DNA of 64,000 nt, from the NCBI RefSeq assembly GCF_030268965.1, contig NZ_BSSE01000019.1, positions 62,001 to 126,000 on the forward strand, read 5' to 3'. This DNA is from Microtetraspora sp. NBRC 16547. GTDB lineage: Bacteria; Actinomycetota; Actinomycetes; Streptosporangiales; Streptosporangiaceae. The notes under the pieces were generated by a model. It made no database searches. It was not told the origin of the DNA and saw only the letters and a list, made by a program, of their open reading frames with translations. The position numbers and the translations under genes are program-made. This document shows, in pieces, positions 15,341 to 24,300 of this stretch; position 1 is the stretch's first letter, and each line of letters starts with the position of its first letter.

Positions 15341-16810
15341 TCAGGCGGTGAGTGCCGCGGGTTCGCCGCGGCGTGCGGACATCAGGTGGCCGACGGCGAG
15401 CGCGCCGGCGAGGGACAGGGCGGTCAGGATCCACAGCGCGGTGTGCAACGCGCCCGCGTACCCGGCGGTCGCGAGGCGCGCGAACTCCGGGCGATCGGCT
15501 CCGGGCGGGACGGCTCCCGCCATGTCGCCCTGGAGCAGGCGCGAGGTGGCGCGGGCGGCGTCGGCCGTGCCGTACCGGACGGTCAGGCTCGCCTGGGTGA
15601 GCGTGGACAGCACGGCGCCGAGCACGGCGATGGCGACGACCTCGCCGGTGATCCGCGCGGTGTTGAACAACCCGGCGGCCATGCCGGCCTGCGAGGCGTC
15701 GACGGAGGAGATCGCCGCGCCGTCCATGACGGCCAGGGAGACGCCGAACCCGATCCCGATGATCAGCAGCGGCGCGGCGAGCCGTGCCGGACCCGATCCG
15801 CCGGGCAGCAGTGCCAGCAGCCCGGTTCCGGCGCCGACCAGCAGCAGCGTGGTCACGAGCAGGGCGCGCTGGGACAGGCGGCGGGCCATGACGCCGGTGA
15901 GCGGCGGCACGATCAGCGTCGGCCCGGTGAGCAGGATCAGCGCCAGCCCGGCCTGGCGGGCGGAGTAGCCCAGGGTGGCCATGAGGTACGGCGGGAGCAC
16001 GATGGTCGGCGCGACGAAGCCGAAGGCGAGCAGGAACGGCATCGAGGAGATCGCCACGAAACGCGGGCGGGCCAGCAGTGACAGGTCGACCAGCGGAGCG
16101 GGGTGACGCCGCTCGATCGCGGCGAAGGCGGCCAGCAGGACGGCGCAGGCGACGAACCCCCCGGTCACTCCCGGATGGGTCCACCCGAGCGCGGGCCCCT
16201 CGACCACGGCGAACGTGAACGCGGTGAGGCCGAGTGTGAAGGTGGTCGCGCCGCCCCAATCCATCGGGCCGCGGGCGGGGGCTCGGGACTCGGTGAGCAG
16301 CGCGGTCGCGGGCAGGATCGGCAGCAGCACGAGCGCGGCGGCGGCGAACAGGCTCCGCCAGCCGATCGCGGTGACCAGCGCTCCGGCGATCAGCGGGCCG
16401 AACGCCAGGCCGAGGCCGATGGTGGTGCCGAACCAGGCGAAGGCCCTGGACCGGGAGACTCTCCCCGGGAAGGCGTGAGCGAGCAGCGCGCTGCCGCCGG
16501 TCGTCGTGGCGGCGGCGCCCGCACCCGCCAGCGCCCTGGCGAGGATCAGCACGCCGATGTCCTGCGCCGCCGCCGCCAACAGCATGGCCGCCGCGAACAG
16601 CGTGAGACCTCCGGCGAACATTCGGCGCCGCCCGATCCGGTCGGCGAGGGAACCGGTGCACGCCATGAGCGCGGCGAAGGTGAGGAAGAAGGCGTTGACC
16701 ACCCACTGCGTGGCGGCCAGGTCGGCCCGGAGATCGGCGCCGATGTCGCCGAGCGCCTCGGCCGTGCCGGTGGCGGTCACCGGGACACCCGGCACCGCGG
16801 CGCAGACCAC
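15341..16810 (-). CDS. MFS drug-efflux transporter, DHA2 (14-helix) type
   Basis: A 489-residue exporter with the DHA2 signature after helix 2 (ATQWVVNAFFLTF, then GSLADRIGRRRMF) and a long loop with RAPARGPMDWGG. The N-terminus is odd: the expected first helix with its LDxTIVNVALP motif is replaced by a short divergent segment, and the only in-frame start, GTG 16810, has no ribosome-binding site. Upstream in-frame codons (SPASTLAVVC) look like the missing helix but lack a start codon. This may reflect a non-canonical start, a small frameshift or a degenerate gene. Divergent from the marR-like gene across a repeat-rich operator. Confidence 0.8.
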   Translation of the reverse strand: MVCAAVPGVPVTATGTAEALGDIGADLRADLAATQWVVNAFFLTFAALMACTGSLADRIGRRRMFAGGLTLFAAAMLLAAAAQDIGVLILARALAGAGAAATTTGGSALLAHAFPGRVSRSRAFAWFGTTIGLGLAFGPLIAGALVTAIGWRSLFAAAALVLLPILPATALLTESRAPARGPMDWGGATTFTLGLTAFTFAVVEGPALGWTHPGVTGGFVACAVLLAAFAAIERRHPAPLVDLSLLARPRFVAISSMPFLLAFGFVAPTIVLPPYLMATLGYSARQAGLALILLTGPTLIVPPLTGVMARRLSQRALLVTTLLLVGAGTGLLALLPGGSGPARLAAPLLIIGIGFGVSLAVMDGAAISSVDASQAGMAAGLFNTARITGEVVAIAVLGAVLSTLTQASLTVRYGTADAARATSRLLQGDMAGAVPPGADRPEFARLATAGYAGALHTALWILTALSLAGALAVGHLMSARRGEPAALTA

Positions 16811-16860
16811 GGCCAGGGTGGAGGCGGGAGAGCGACTGACAGGCGTCGATAGGACACTCC

Positions 16861-16899
16861 AGCTCTGATAACCATAAAAGCTCTGATGGAAAACAGAGC
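16861..16899. promoter_or_regulatory. MarR-type operator between efflux operon and regulator
   Basis: AGCTCTGAT occurs twice directly (16861-16869 and 16879-16887) and the second copy pairs with CAGAGC (16894-16899) as an inverted repeat with an 8-bp spacer. The AT-rich setting (TTATGG on the minus strand) supplies a possible -10 for the efflux gene. Confidence 0.6.
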
Positions 16900-16979
16900 A
16901 TGGATTGTCCGGTGGGCTACGTCAAATCGGTAGTAGGGTTCAGGCGTACATCAGGGCTTTGATAGATCTTGGAGCACGG

Positions 16980-17483
16980 GTGGGGACCGACGAGAAGAAG
17001 GTCGCGGAGTCGGTGGCGTGGCGCCCCGGCGGTGCCGTCAAGCGTGCCGAGCAGGCGCTGATGGCGGAGAAGAGTCGCGTGCTGCGCCCGTTCGGGCTGA
17101 CCGTGCCGCAGTACGCCGCGATGTACGCGCTCTCGCTCGCCCCCGGCATCTCCGGGGCGAAGCTGGCCCGGCTGTGCTCGGTGACGCCGCAGAGCATGGC
17201 CACCGTGATCAAGACGCTGGAGTCGCGCGGTCTGGTCGAGCGCCGTCCCTCCAGCGACCACGCGCAGGTGCTCGTCACCCGGCTGAGCCGGGCCGGGCAG
17301 GCGCTGCTGCGCAAGGCCGACGCCGAGGCCGTGGCCGTGGAGCGCCGCCTCGTGGACGCCTTCACGCCCGACGAGGTCGCGCTGCTGAGGGGGCTGCTCG
17401 AACGCGCCGTCGTCGTGCTCACCGACGGCGAGCACGACGACACCGAGCACGACGACAGCGAGCACGGCGCCGACTCGAGCTGA
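16980..17483 (+). CDS. MarR-family transcriptional regulator
   Basis: A 167-residue winged-helix regulator: LTVPQYAAMYALSLAPGISGAKLARLCSVTPQSM is helix 2-recognition helix, and LVERRPSSDHAQ is the wing. The C-terminal helix ends in an Asp/Glu/His-rich tail. GTG 16980 has GGAG six bases upstream; a TTG at 16905 in frame would extend it by 25 residues. Placed divergently from the efflux-hydrolase operon, it is its probable repressor, with a ligand likely to be an aromatic or drug-like compound (family knowledge). Confidence 0.88.
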   Translation: MGTDEKKVAESVAWRPGGAVKRAEQALMAEKSRVLRPFGLTVPQYAAMYALSLAPGISGAKLARLCSVTPQSMATVIKTLESRGLVERRPSSDHAQVLVTRLSRAGQALLRKADAEAVAVERRLVDAFTPDEVALLRGLLERAVVVLTDGEHDDTEHDDSEHGADSS

Positions 17484-17536
17484 TGACCGGTGACCGGATC
17501 GAGGGCTGACTGTGTGGTCGGGGTTAGGCTGCCGTC

Positions 17537-18568
17537 GTGCTCGATCGCATCCTGGACTCGCTGACCCATCCCGTCGCCCTCGCGCCCATGGCGGGCGGAG
17601 CCGGTACGGCGGAGCTGTGCGTGGCCGTGTCCGAGGCCGGGGGCCTGGGGTTCCTCGCCGCCGGATACAAGAGCGGCGACGCCATGATGGCCGAGGTGGA
17701 GCAGGTCAGGGCGGCCACGGAGCGGCCGTTCGGGGTGAACCTCTTCGTGCCGGGCGAGCCCGCCGACCCCGACGTGGTCGAGGCGTACAGCGCGGAGCTC
17801 ACCCCGGAGGCGGAGCGGTACGGCGTCGAGTTGCCCGAGGTCCCGCTCGACGATGACGACGACTGGGACGCCAAGCTCCACCTGCTGCTCCGGCGGCCGG
17901 TGCCGGTGGTGAGCTTCACGTTCGGATGCCCCGGCATCTCCCTGGTCGACCGCCTGCACGAGGTGGGGACGGCCGTCGTCGTGACCGTCACCGATCCCGG
18001 TGAGGCGGTGGCCGCCGTGGCCGCGGGCGCCGACGGGCTGTGCGTGCAGGGGCCCGAGGCGGGAGCGCACCGGGGCTCCTTCGTCCCGCGCAAGCCGTAC
18101 GGCGAGGGCGAGCCCGGGCTGCTCGACCTGCTGAGAGCTGTCGGGAAGGCCGTCCAAGTGCCGTTGATCGCGGCGGGTGGCATCGGGGACGGCGCCGCCG
18201 CCGTGGCGGCGCGCGCGGCGGGCGCGTCGGCCGTGCAGCTCGGGACGGCTTTCCTGCTGACCCCGGAGAGCGGGGCGAACCCCGTGCACCGGGCCGCGCT
18301 GCGGGATCCGCGCTACACGTCCACCACGGTGACCACCGCGTTCTCCGGGCGGCCTGCTCGCGGCCTGACCAACAGGTTCATCCTCGATCACGCGGACGCC
18401 CCGATCGGCTATCCCGCCGTCCACCACCTGACGACCCCGATTCGCCGCGCCGCCGTGGCGCAGGGCGATCCTGGTGGGGTCAACCTCTGGGCGGGCACGG
18501 CCTGGCGGCTCGCGGAGGAGCGGCCCGCGGCGGACGTGGTGCGCGAGATCGGCGAGGCCGCCGCCTGA
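17537..18568 (+). CDS. Nitronate monooxygenase
   Basis: A 343-residue FMN-dependent TIM-barrel enzyme of the 2-nitropropane dioxygenase family, which oxidises alkyl nitronates. Seen: PVALAPMAGGAGTAELCVAVSEAGGLGFLAAGY at the N-terminus, GVNLFVPG, VSFTFGCPG, the GADGLCVQGPEAGAHRGSF segment carrying the catalytic His, and AAGGIGDG with AVQLGTAFLLTPE for phosphate binding. GTG 17537 sits six bases after TAGGCT (17525-17530), suggesting a leaderless transcript. It may be an anti-toxicant enzyme or misannotated relative of enoyl reductases; the His motif favours the former. Confidence 0.9.
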   Translation: MLDRILDSLTHPVALAPMAGGAGTAELCVAVSEAGGLGFLAAGYKSGDAMMAEVEQVRAATERPFGVNLFVPGEPADPDVVEAYSAELTPEAERYGVELPEVPLDDDDDWDAKLHLLLRRPVPVVSFTFGCPGISLVDRLHEVGTAVVVTVTDPGEAVAAVAAGADGLCVQGPEAGAHRGSFVPRKPYGEGEPGLLDLLRAVGKAVQVPLIAAGGIGDGAAAVAARAAGASAVQLGTAFLLTPESGANPVHRAALRDPRYTSTTVTTAFSGRPARGLTNRFILDHADAPIGYPAVHHLTTPIRRAAVAQGDPGGVNLWAGTAWRLAEERPAADVVREIGEAAA

Positions 18569-18578
18569 TCCCGCCGCT

Positions 18579-18606
18579 TGATCAGCGGGTCCTGATCAGC
18601 GGGTCC
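18579..18606 (+). repeat. Tandem 14-bp duplication
   Basis: TGATCAGCGGGTCC occurs twice in tandem, 8 bp after the nitronate monooxygenase stop. No function seen; probably slippage. Confidence 0.7.
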
Positions 18607-18643
18607 TGAGATCCGTTCAGGTGGGGACCGACTCGGCCGAACC

Positions 18644-19462
18644 TCAGCGCGGCTGGCAGGCGGGGCACCAGAACAAGTTGCGCGACTCCAGGTCGGCGGT
18701 GCGGACCTCACCGCCGCAAACATGGCAGGCCTGTCCGGCCCGCCGGTAGACGTAGACCTCGCCCCCGTGGTCGTCCACCCGGGGCGGCCGTCCCATGGCC
18801 TCGGGCATGTGCTCGGGGCGTACGGTGTCGATCCGGCCTGAGGTAGCGCCTTCGCGCATGAGCGCGACGAGGTCCGCCCAGATGGCGTCCCACTCGGCGC
18901 GGCTCAGCTCGCGGCCGGGGCGGTACGGGTCGATCCCGTGGCGGAAGAGCACCTCGGCCCGGTAGACGTTGCCGACCCCGGCGATGATCTTCTGGTCCAT
19001 GAGCAGCGCCGCGATCGGCCCGCGTGACCGGGTGATCCGCGACCAGGCGCGTTCGGGATCGTCGTGCGGCCGCAGCGGGTCGGGGCCGAGGCGGTCGTGC
19101 ACCGCCTGTTTCTCTCCGGCGGTGATGAGCTCGCAGGCCGTCGGCCCGCGCAGGTCGGCGTAATCCCGCTCGTTTTCCAGGCGGAGCCGTACGGCGCCGA
19201 CGGGTGCGGGGGCGGGGGCCGGGCCGAAGGCGACCTTTCCGTACAGGCCGAGGTGGACGCGCACCCAGCCGTGGCCGTCGAACCCCTCGAAGCCGAGGAA
19301 GAGATGCTTGCCGTGGGCGTCGGTCACGGCCATGCGCTGCCCGTCGAGCAGGGCCGCGCTGTCGGAGAACTTGCCCTGCGGGCTGCTCGCCGCGACCACG
19401 CCGCCCGTGAACCGCCGGCCGTACTCGGCGGCGAGCAGGTGGATGATGTGACCTTCGGGCAT
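18644..19462 (-). CDS. nei: Formamidopyrimidine/endonuclease VIII-family DNA glycosylase (Nei type)
   Basis: A bifunctional base-excision glycosylase/AP lyase for oxidised bases. The 272-residue protein starts MPEGH, with Pro2 as the nucleophile and Glu3 as acid, conserved K52 (HGKHLF), the helix-two-turn-helix GVGNVYRAEVLF, and a zinc finger C246-C249-C266-C269. The start is fixed at ATG 19462 by the requirement for Pro2. Its closest style is mycobacterial Nei1 (MPEGHT...), from memory. Monocistronic or weakly linked to the YbjN gene upstream on the same strand (83 bp). Confidence 0.93.
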   Translation of the reverse strand: MPEGHIIHLLAAEYGRRFTGGVVAASSPQGKFSDSAALLDGQRMAVTDAHGKHLFLGFEGFDGHGWVRVHLGLYGKVAFGPAPAPAPVGAVRLRLENERDYADLRGPTACELITAGEKQAVHDRLGPDPLRPHDDPERAWSRITRSRGPIAALLMDQKIIAGVGNVYRAEVLFRHGIDPYRPGRELSRAEWDAIWADLVALMREGATSGRIDTVRPEHMPEAMGRPPRVDDHGGEVYVYRRAGQACHVCGGEVRTADLESRNLFWCPACQPR

Positions 19463-19545
19463 CGGCGGGCAGCGCTCCGGGGAGTCGGGGGAGAGGGGAT
19501 CCCCACCATATCGGGGGTTCCGGCCCGCCCCGGGCGGGCCGCGGG

Positions 19546-19989
19546 TCAGTCGGTCTCGAACGCGAGCCGGTCGGTGAGCCAGCGGTGGAACTTGAGCGCG
19601 GACCTGACCCAGTGGGCGACCACCGTGGTGAGGTGCTCGCGGGTGACGCCGGCGCCGACGTAGAGCTGGGAGTCGCCCACGACCCTCATCACACCGCTGT
19701 CCTGGGTGAAGCTGTAGACCTTCGGCCACATGGTGTCGGCGTTCCACTCGTTCAGCGCGGTGACCAGCATCGGCTTGTCGTCGACCGAGTAGTGCTTCTC
19801 GTAGAAGGTGCGGATCGTGAACAGGTCTCCCTCGGAACCGAACAGGAAGAAGACCGTGAGCTCCGCCGTGGAGATGGCGATGTCACCCTCGGAGTCGAGG
19901 GCGTGCTCGAGGTCCAACTCGTCCAGGATCTCTCTGATCAACTCCTGATCAGGCTGGACGACCGCTGGGGAAGGGGTCACGGACCCCAT
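19546..19989 (-). CDS. YbjN-domain protein
   Basis: A 147-residue cytoplasmic protein with the YbjN / type III chaperone-like fold (RTFYEKHYSVDDKPMLVTALNEWN, then LYVGAGVTREHLTTVVAHWV). The function of bacterial YbjN proteins is not settled; chaperone-like or regulatory roles are proposed. ATG 19989 lies five bases after a minus-strand TATGGT (19995-20000), so it may be leaderless; GTG 19980 is an alternative. No catalytic residues are apparent. Confidence 0.82.
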   Translation of the reverse strand: MGSVTPSPAVVQPDQELIREILDELDLEHALDSEGDIAISTAELTVFFLFGSEGDLFTIRTFYEKHYSVDDKPMLVTALNEWNADTMWPKVYSFTQDSGVMRVVGDSQLYVGAGVTREHLTTVVAHWVRSALKFHRWLTDRLAFETD

Positions 19990-20178
19990 CCTGCACCATA
20001 GAGCCCTTAATACGCTGGCGTATGGCGAGCGGGATCCGAGGCGGACCGCCCCCGGTGAACCGCCGTGGCGCGCCTCCGGCGTTGTCGCGGTCGTCACGTT
20101 TCGCCCCCTGGGGCTCAGCCCTGGGTCTCGCCCGGGGTCCCGCTCGGAGCCCCGTCGGCACGGGTAGCCCCGGGTTGT

Positions 20179-20823
20179 TCAGCTCAGGCGGGTTCCGGCG
20201 CGGAGCCGTACGTGATCGGGGACCTCGCGGGTGGCCGACGGGTCGGTGACCGGGGCCTGCCAGGTCGTGGCGAGAGGCAGCACGCCCGCCCACACCTCGT
20301 GCGGATCGTCGGCGTCGTCGGGCGGGCCCTGCCGGACCTTGACCGAGGCCTCCTCCAGCGAGATCGCCAGGATCGTGGTGGCCGCCAGTTCCTTGCGGTT
20401 CGGCCGGCGCGCGTAGTCCCACTGCCCTGGGGCGGTGTGCTCGGTGAGGCGCCGGAGGGCCTCCAGCTTCTCCTCGCCCTCCAGCGCGCGCGGCACACCG
20501 TAGATCACCGCGCTGCGATAGTTGACGCCGTGCTCGAACACCGATCTGGCCAGGACCAGGCCGTCGACGTGTGTGACCGTCACACACACGGTCGCCCGCC
20601 CGTCGCCGGTCAGGCTGCGGCTGGCGACCGATCCGTGGATGTACAGGTGTTCGGAGTCGAAGCCGTAGACCGTCGGCACCACCATGGGCGCGCCGTCCAC
20701 GATCACTCCCAGATGGCAGACGAACCCGGCACCGAGGACGTCGAACAGCTCTTCCCTGTTCGTACGGCCCTGCTCGCGCAGCCTGCGGTGCCGGGTTCGT
20801 TCAGTTGCGGACAGATCACCCAT
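20179..20823 (-). CDS. Pyridoxamine 5'-phosphate oxidase-like flavin split-barrel protein
   Basis: A 214-residue protein of the FMN-binding split-barrel group, near NimA/PNPOx-like proteins. Seen: FVCHLGVIVDGAPMVVPTVYGFDSEHLYIHG, ATVCVTVTHVDGLVLARS and YRSAVIYGVPR, all usual for the family. Members reduce small compounds or bind F420/FMN/haem; which applies here is not visible. ATG 20823 is preferred over upstream ATGs (20904, 20934) because it matches the family N-terminus. It is 40 bp downstream of a 59-residue gene on the same strand, likely the same transcript. Confidence 0.88.
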   Translation of the reverse strand: MGDLSATERTRHRRLREQGRTNREELFDVLGAGFVCHLGVIVDGAPMVVPTVYGFDSEHLYIHGSVASRSLTGDGRATVCVTVTHVDGLVLARSVFEHGVNYRSAVIYGVPRALEGEEKLEALRRLTEHTAPGQWDYARRPNRKELAATTILAISLEEASVKVRQGPPDDADDPHEVWAGVLPLATTWQAPVTDPSATREVPDHVRLRAGTRLS

Positions 20824-20863
20824 AGGGTGATATCCAACCAGTACGGCGCGGTCGCCGGAAAGC

Positions 20864-21043
20864 TCAGGCGGCCGAGGTCGGTCCGGGCTTCGGGAACCGG
20901 ATGACATTGCGGCCTGTGTAGGCCTGTAGATCAACGATCTTCGTGTCGCGCTTAGGTTTGCGGCGCAGTACGGACCTGATGTCCCGCACCTTGCCGAACG
21001 GCGTGTCGAGCGACCCGTCGAGCGACGTGACCACCCTCAGCAT
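20864..21043 (-). CDS. Small basic protein, 59 residues, unknown
   Basis: An ATG-TGA frame reading MLRVVTSLDGSLDTPFGKVR... and ending FPKPGPTSAA. A GGAAAG and an earlier GGGGGG precede the ATG. The middle is strongly basic (VLRRKPKRDTK) with a short hydrophobic C-terminal part (IVDLQAYTGRNVIRF). Codon third positions are mixed. It has no signal peptide or membrane helix. It lies 40 bp upstream of the split-barrel gene in the same direction. I do not recognise it; the evidence is open frame, start context and position. Confidence 0.5.
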   Translation of the reverse strand: MLRVVTSLDGSLDTPFGKVRDIRSVLRRKPKRDTKIVDLQAYTGRNVIRFPKPGPTSAA

Positions 21044-21180
21044 CTTTCCGATCCCCCCGACCGTGATGATTCCGTTACTTCACAAAATGTCTATCGATCA
21101 ACCCGTAAAACCGGTGTAAAGCGGTTGATGTGTAACGGGACCTGAGTGACTACTGTGCCATGTTCGGTTTGCGCGCTTTT

Positions 21181-21199
21181 CTTCGGGGTCTCCCCGAAG
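21181..21199. other. Hairpin in the kinase gene leader
   Basis: CTTCGGGG pairs with CCCCGAAG across a 3-base loop, 130 bp before the kinase-WD40 start. It lacks a T-tract. Nearby, ATCAACC and GGTTGAT (about 21078-21127) form a wider inverted repeat. The rest of 21044-21326 shows no gene I can defend. Confidence 0.4.
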
Positions 21200-21326
21200 T
21201 CGCCACACCCGTGGCCCGTCCGGCTCGCCGTGCGAGCGGGTGGAAAGCGGGGCGAGTGCTCCGCCCAACTGCGGCGTTACCGAAATGAAACGCAACGAGA
21301 TCCGGATCCCGGACGTCAGATGAGTC

Positions 21327-24300
21327 GTGGCATCAGGATCTTTGATTGGTGAGGACCCCGCGCGCCTGGGGGACTACTGGCTCGCCGGGCGGCTCGGCGC
21401 GGGCGGGCAGGGAGTGGTCTACGAGGCGTACGACCCCGGCGGTCGCCGGGTCGCGATCAAGGTGCTGCACGGTGACGCGGCGAAGGACGAGGAGCTGCGA
21501 CGCCGGTTCGGGCGCGAGGCCGAGGCGGCCCGCAGGGTGGCGTCCTTCTGCACCGCCCAGGTGATCGACGCCGTCCTCGACGGCCCCCGGCCGTACATCG
21601 TGAGCGAGTACGTCCAGGGAGTGAGCCTGCGCCAGGCGGTCGCCGACGGCCGCCGGTTCGCCGGAGACGACCTGCACCGCCTGGCCACCGCCGTGGCCAC
21701 GGCGATCGTGGCGATCCACGACGCGGGGGTGATCCACCGCGACCTCAAACCGGACAACGTGCTGCTCGGGCCGGACGGGCCGCGCGTCATCGACTTCGGC
21801 GTCGCCCGCACCCTGGAGATGTCCCTCACCGCGACCGGGCTGGTCGCCGGGACCCCCACCTACATGGCGCCAGAGGTCTTCATCGGCGAGCGGGCCGGGC
21901 CGCCCGCCGACGTGTTCGCCTGGGGCGGCATCGTGCTGTATGCCGCCACCGGTACGGATCCGTTCAAGGCCGAGAGCCTCGGCGGCGTCATGCACCGGGT
22001 GCTCTCGGAGGATCCCGACCTGGGAGCGCTGCCGCGCTCGCTCCGCCCCCTCGTCTCCGCCGCGCTCGCGAAGGATCCGACGGCCCGCCCGGCCGCCCGT
22101 GAGCTGCTGAACGGCCTGATCTCCGGCTCCCACGGCGCCGGCTCCGAAGATCTGCTGGTGCTCGGCAGCGCCGAGGCCGGGCTGCTCGCAGGGCGGGGAA
22201 CCGCCGACCCGGGGCTCGGCATCCTCGCCGAGGAGGGATACGGCGCGCTCACCGCGGCGGAACGCGAGCTGGTTCCCGAGGTGTTCCTGCGGCTCGCCAC
22301 GGTGAACGACAACGGCGAGGTCATCGCCAGGAAGGCGTCGCGCGCCGAGCTGATTGAGGGGCGATCGGAGGAAGAGGCCGCCATCGTCGCCCGGATCACC
22401 GAGGTCTTCACGTATCTGCTGGCCGAGCGCGACGGCGAGATCGAGCTGACCCGCCCCGCGCTGATCCAGGCGTGGCCCCGCTTCCGCGCCTGGGTCCAGG
22501 CCGAACGCGCGGGCCTCGCCGTGCTCCGCGAGATCACGCTCGCTGCGCGGCGCTGGAACCGCGGCGGCGACGGCGACCTGCTCCACGGCGACCGGTTGGA
22601 CACCCTCCTGCGCTGGGCGGCCACCGGCCGCCGCCACCTGACGCTGAGCCGCCTCGAACGCGACTTCCTCGACGCGGGATCCGCGCTGGCCCGCCGCCGC
22701 GCGGGGCGTCGCCGCGTCGTCACCGTCGCCCTCGCCGCGCTGCTGGTGCTCGCGGTCGGCTTCGGTGTCGCGACGGTATGGCAGAGCAGAGTCGTGAGAG
22801 AGCAGCGGGACCTGGCCGAGTCCCGGAGCCTCGCCTCCCTGGCGGACCGGTTGAGGGACACCGACCCGGTCAAGGGGATGCTGCTCAGCGTCGCCGCCTG
22901 GCGGCTGGGCGACACGGCCGAGGCGCGCGGCGGTCTGTTCACGTCGCTCTCCCAGCGGGAACGGGGCGTGCTGCGGCTGAAGGGCTCCGCCCACACGCTC
23001 AGCGGGGACGGGCGGACCGCCGCATCGGTCTACGGCGACGGCGTGACCGTCTGGGATGCGCCGTCGGGACGGCGGACGGGCGGCTGGTCCGGCCTCGGCA
23101 TCCGCGGTCGGCACCTGCACTCGATCGCGCTGAGCCAGGACGGGCGGCTTCTCGCGGTCGCGGCCGGCACGTGGGTCCGCGTCTGGGACGTGCGGACCGG
23201 CGCGGTCACGGGGAGGAGCCTGTCCCTCGGCCTCGGCACGTACGAACCGCACTATCCGATCGAGATCGCGTTCGGTGCGAGCCCGCGAGTGCTGATCATC
23301 GGTTTCAGCGGCATGGTCCGGCTGTGGAACCTCGACACCGGAGCCGCGACTCCCAAACGGCCGGGCTACCTGGCGGACGCCGACCCGACCGGCCGGATCG
23401 CGGCGATCGACGGCGTCGGCGAACGCCCCCTGCTGTTCGACCTGCCCGGTGCCACGCGGCGCCGTACGCCCGCGGGCATCTGCGGCGGCCGATCGTCGGC
23501 GTGGGCGGACGACGTGATCGGACCGCAGGCGCTCGCGTTCAGCCCGGACGGCCGCACGCTCGCCTGCGTGGCCAATGAGGGGATCACGCTGACCAGCCTC
23601 ACTCAGGGGAAGACCGAGGAGCCGTTCGGGCCCGCCGCCACCGGACGGCCGGCGGTGACCTTCAGCGCGGACGGCCGGTTCCTCGCGGTCCGCGGCGAGG
23701 ACGCCGTCAGGGTGTGGCGGGCGGCCGACCAGGCGCTGCTGCTCGTCCACCCCACTCTGGGCGAGGCGGCGCAGGTGCGCTTCGACCGCGACGGACAGGC
23801 GCTGCGGTACATCCTCGACGACACGGTCCACACGGTGGGCATCGCGGACCTGACCCGGCCGGCCAAGGTCGGGCCGGCGAACGGAGCGGCCGTGCTGACG
23901 CCGGACGGGAGGTTCGCCGCCGGTGACCCGAACCCGTCCGGCGCCGTCACGTTCCGTGACACGCGGACCGGGCGGGCGGCGGGCATGCCGATCAAGGTCA
24001 CCGAGTCGTTGCAGGACATCGCCTTCAGCCGTGACGCGCGGATCGCGGTGATCGCCGACGATGACGGAAGGCGCGCCTGGGCGGTGGACCGCGAGAGCGG
24101 CCGCAAACTGGCGGCGACCGCGGTCCGGGACGCGGCGAACTCCTCCATCCTCGGTGTCGCCGTCAGTCCGGACGGCACGAGGGCCGCCGCCACGGTGATC
24201 ACGTTGTCCATGAGTGCGGAGGTCCGTGTCGCCGACCTGAGGGCGGGGACGTGGCGCGTCGCGGCGAAGCTCCCCGACGGGGACGTGGCGACGATGGCCT

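Noticed and set aside
21160-21288. 42-residue frame upstream of the kinase-WD40 gene
   Set aside because: An ATG frame starting MFGLRAFLRGLPEVATPVAR lies in the leader just after TACTGT, but its codon third positions are not GC-biased, it has no ribosome-binding site, and it overlaps a hairpin.
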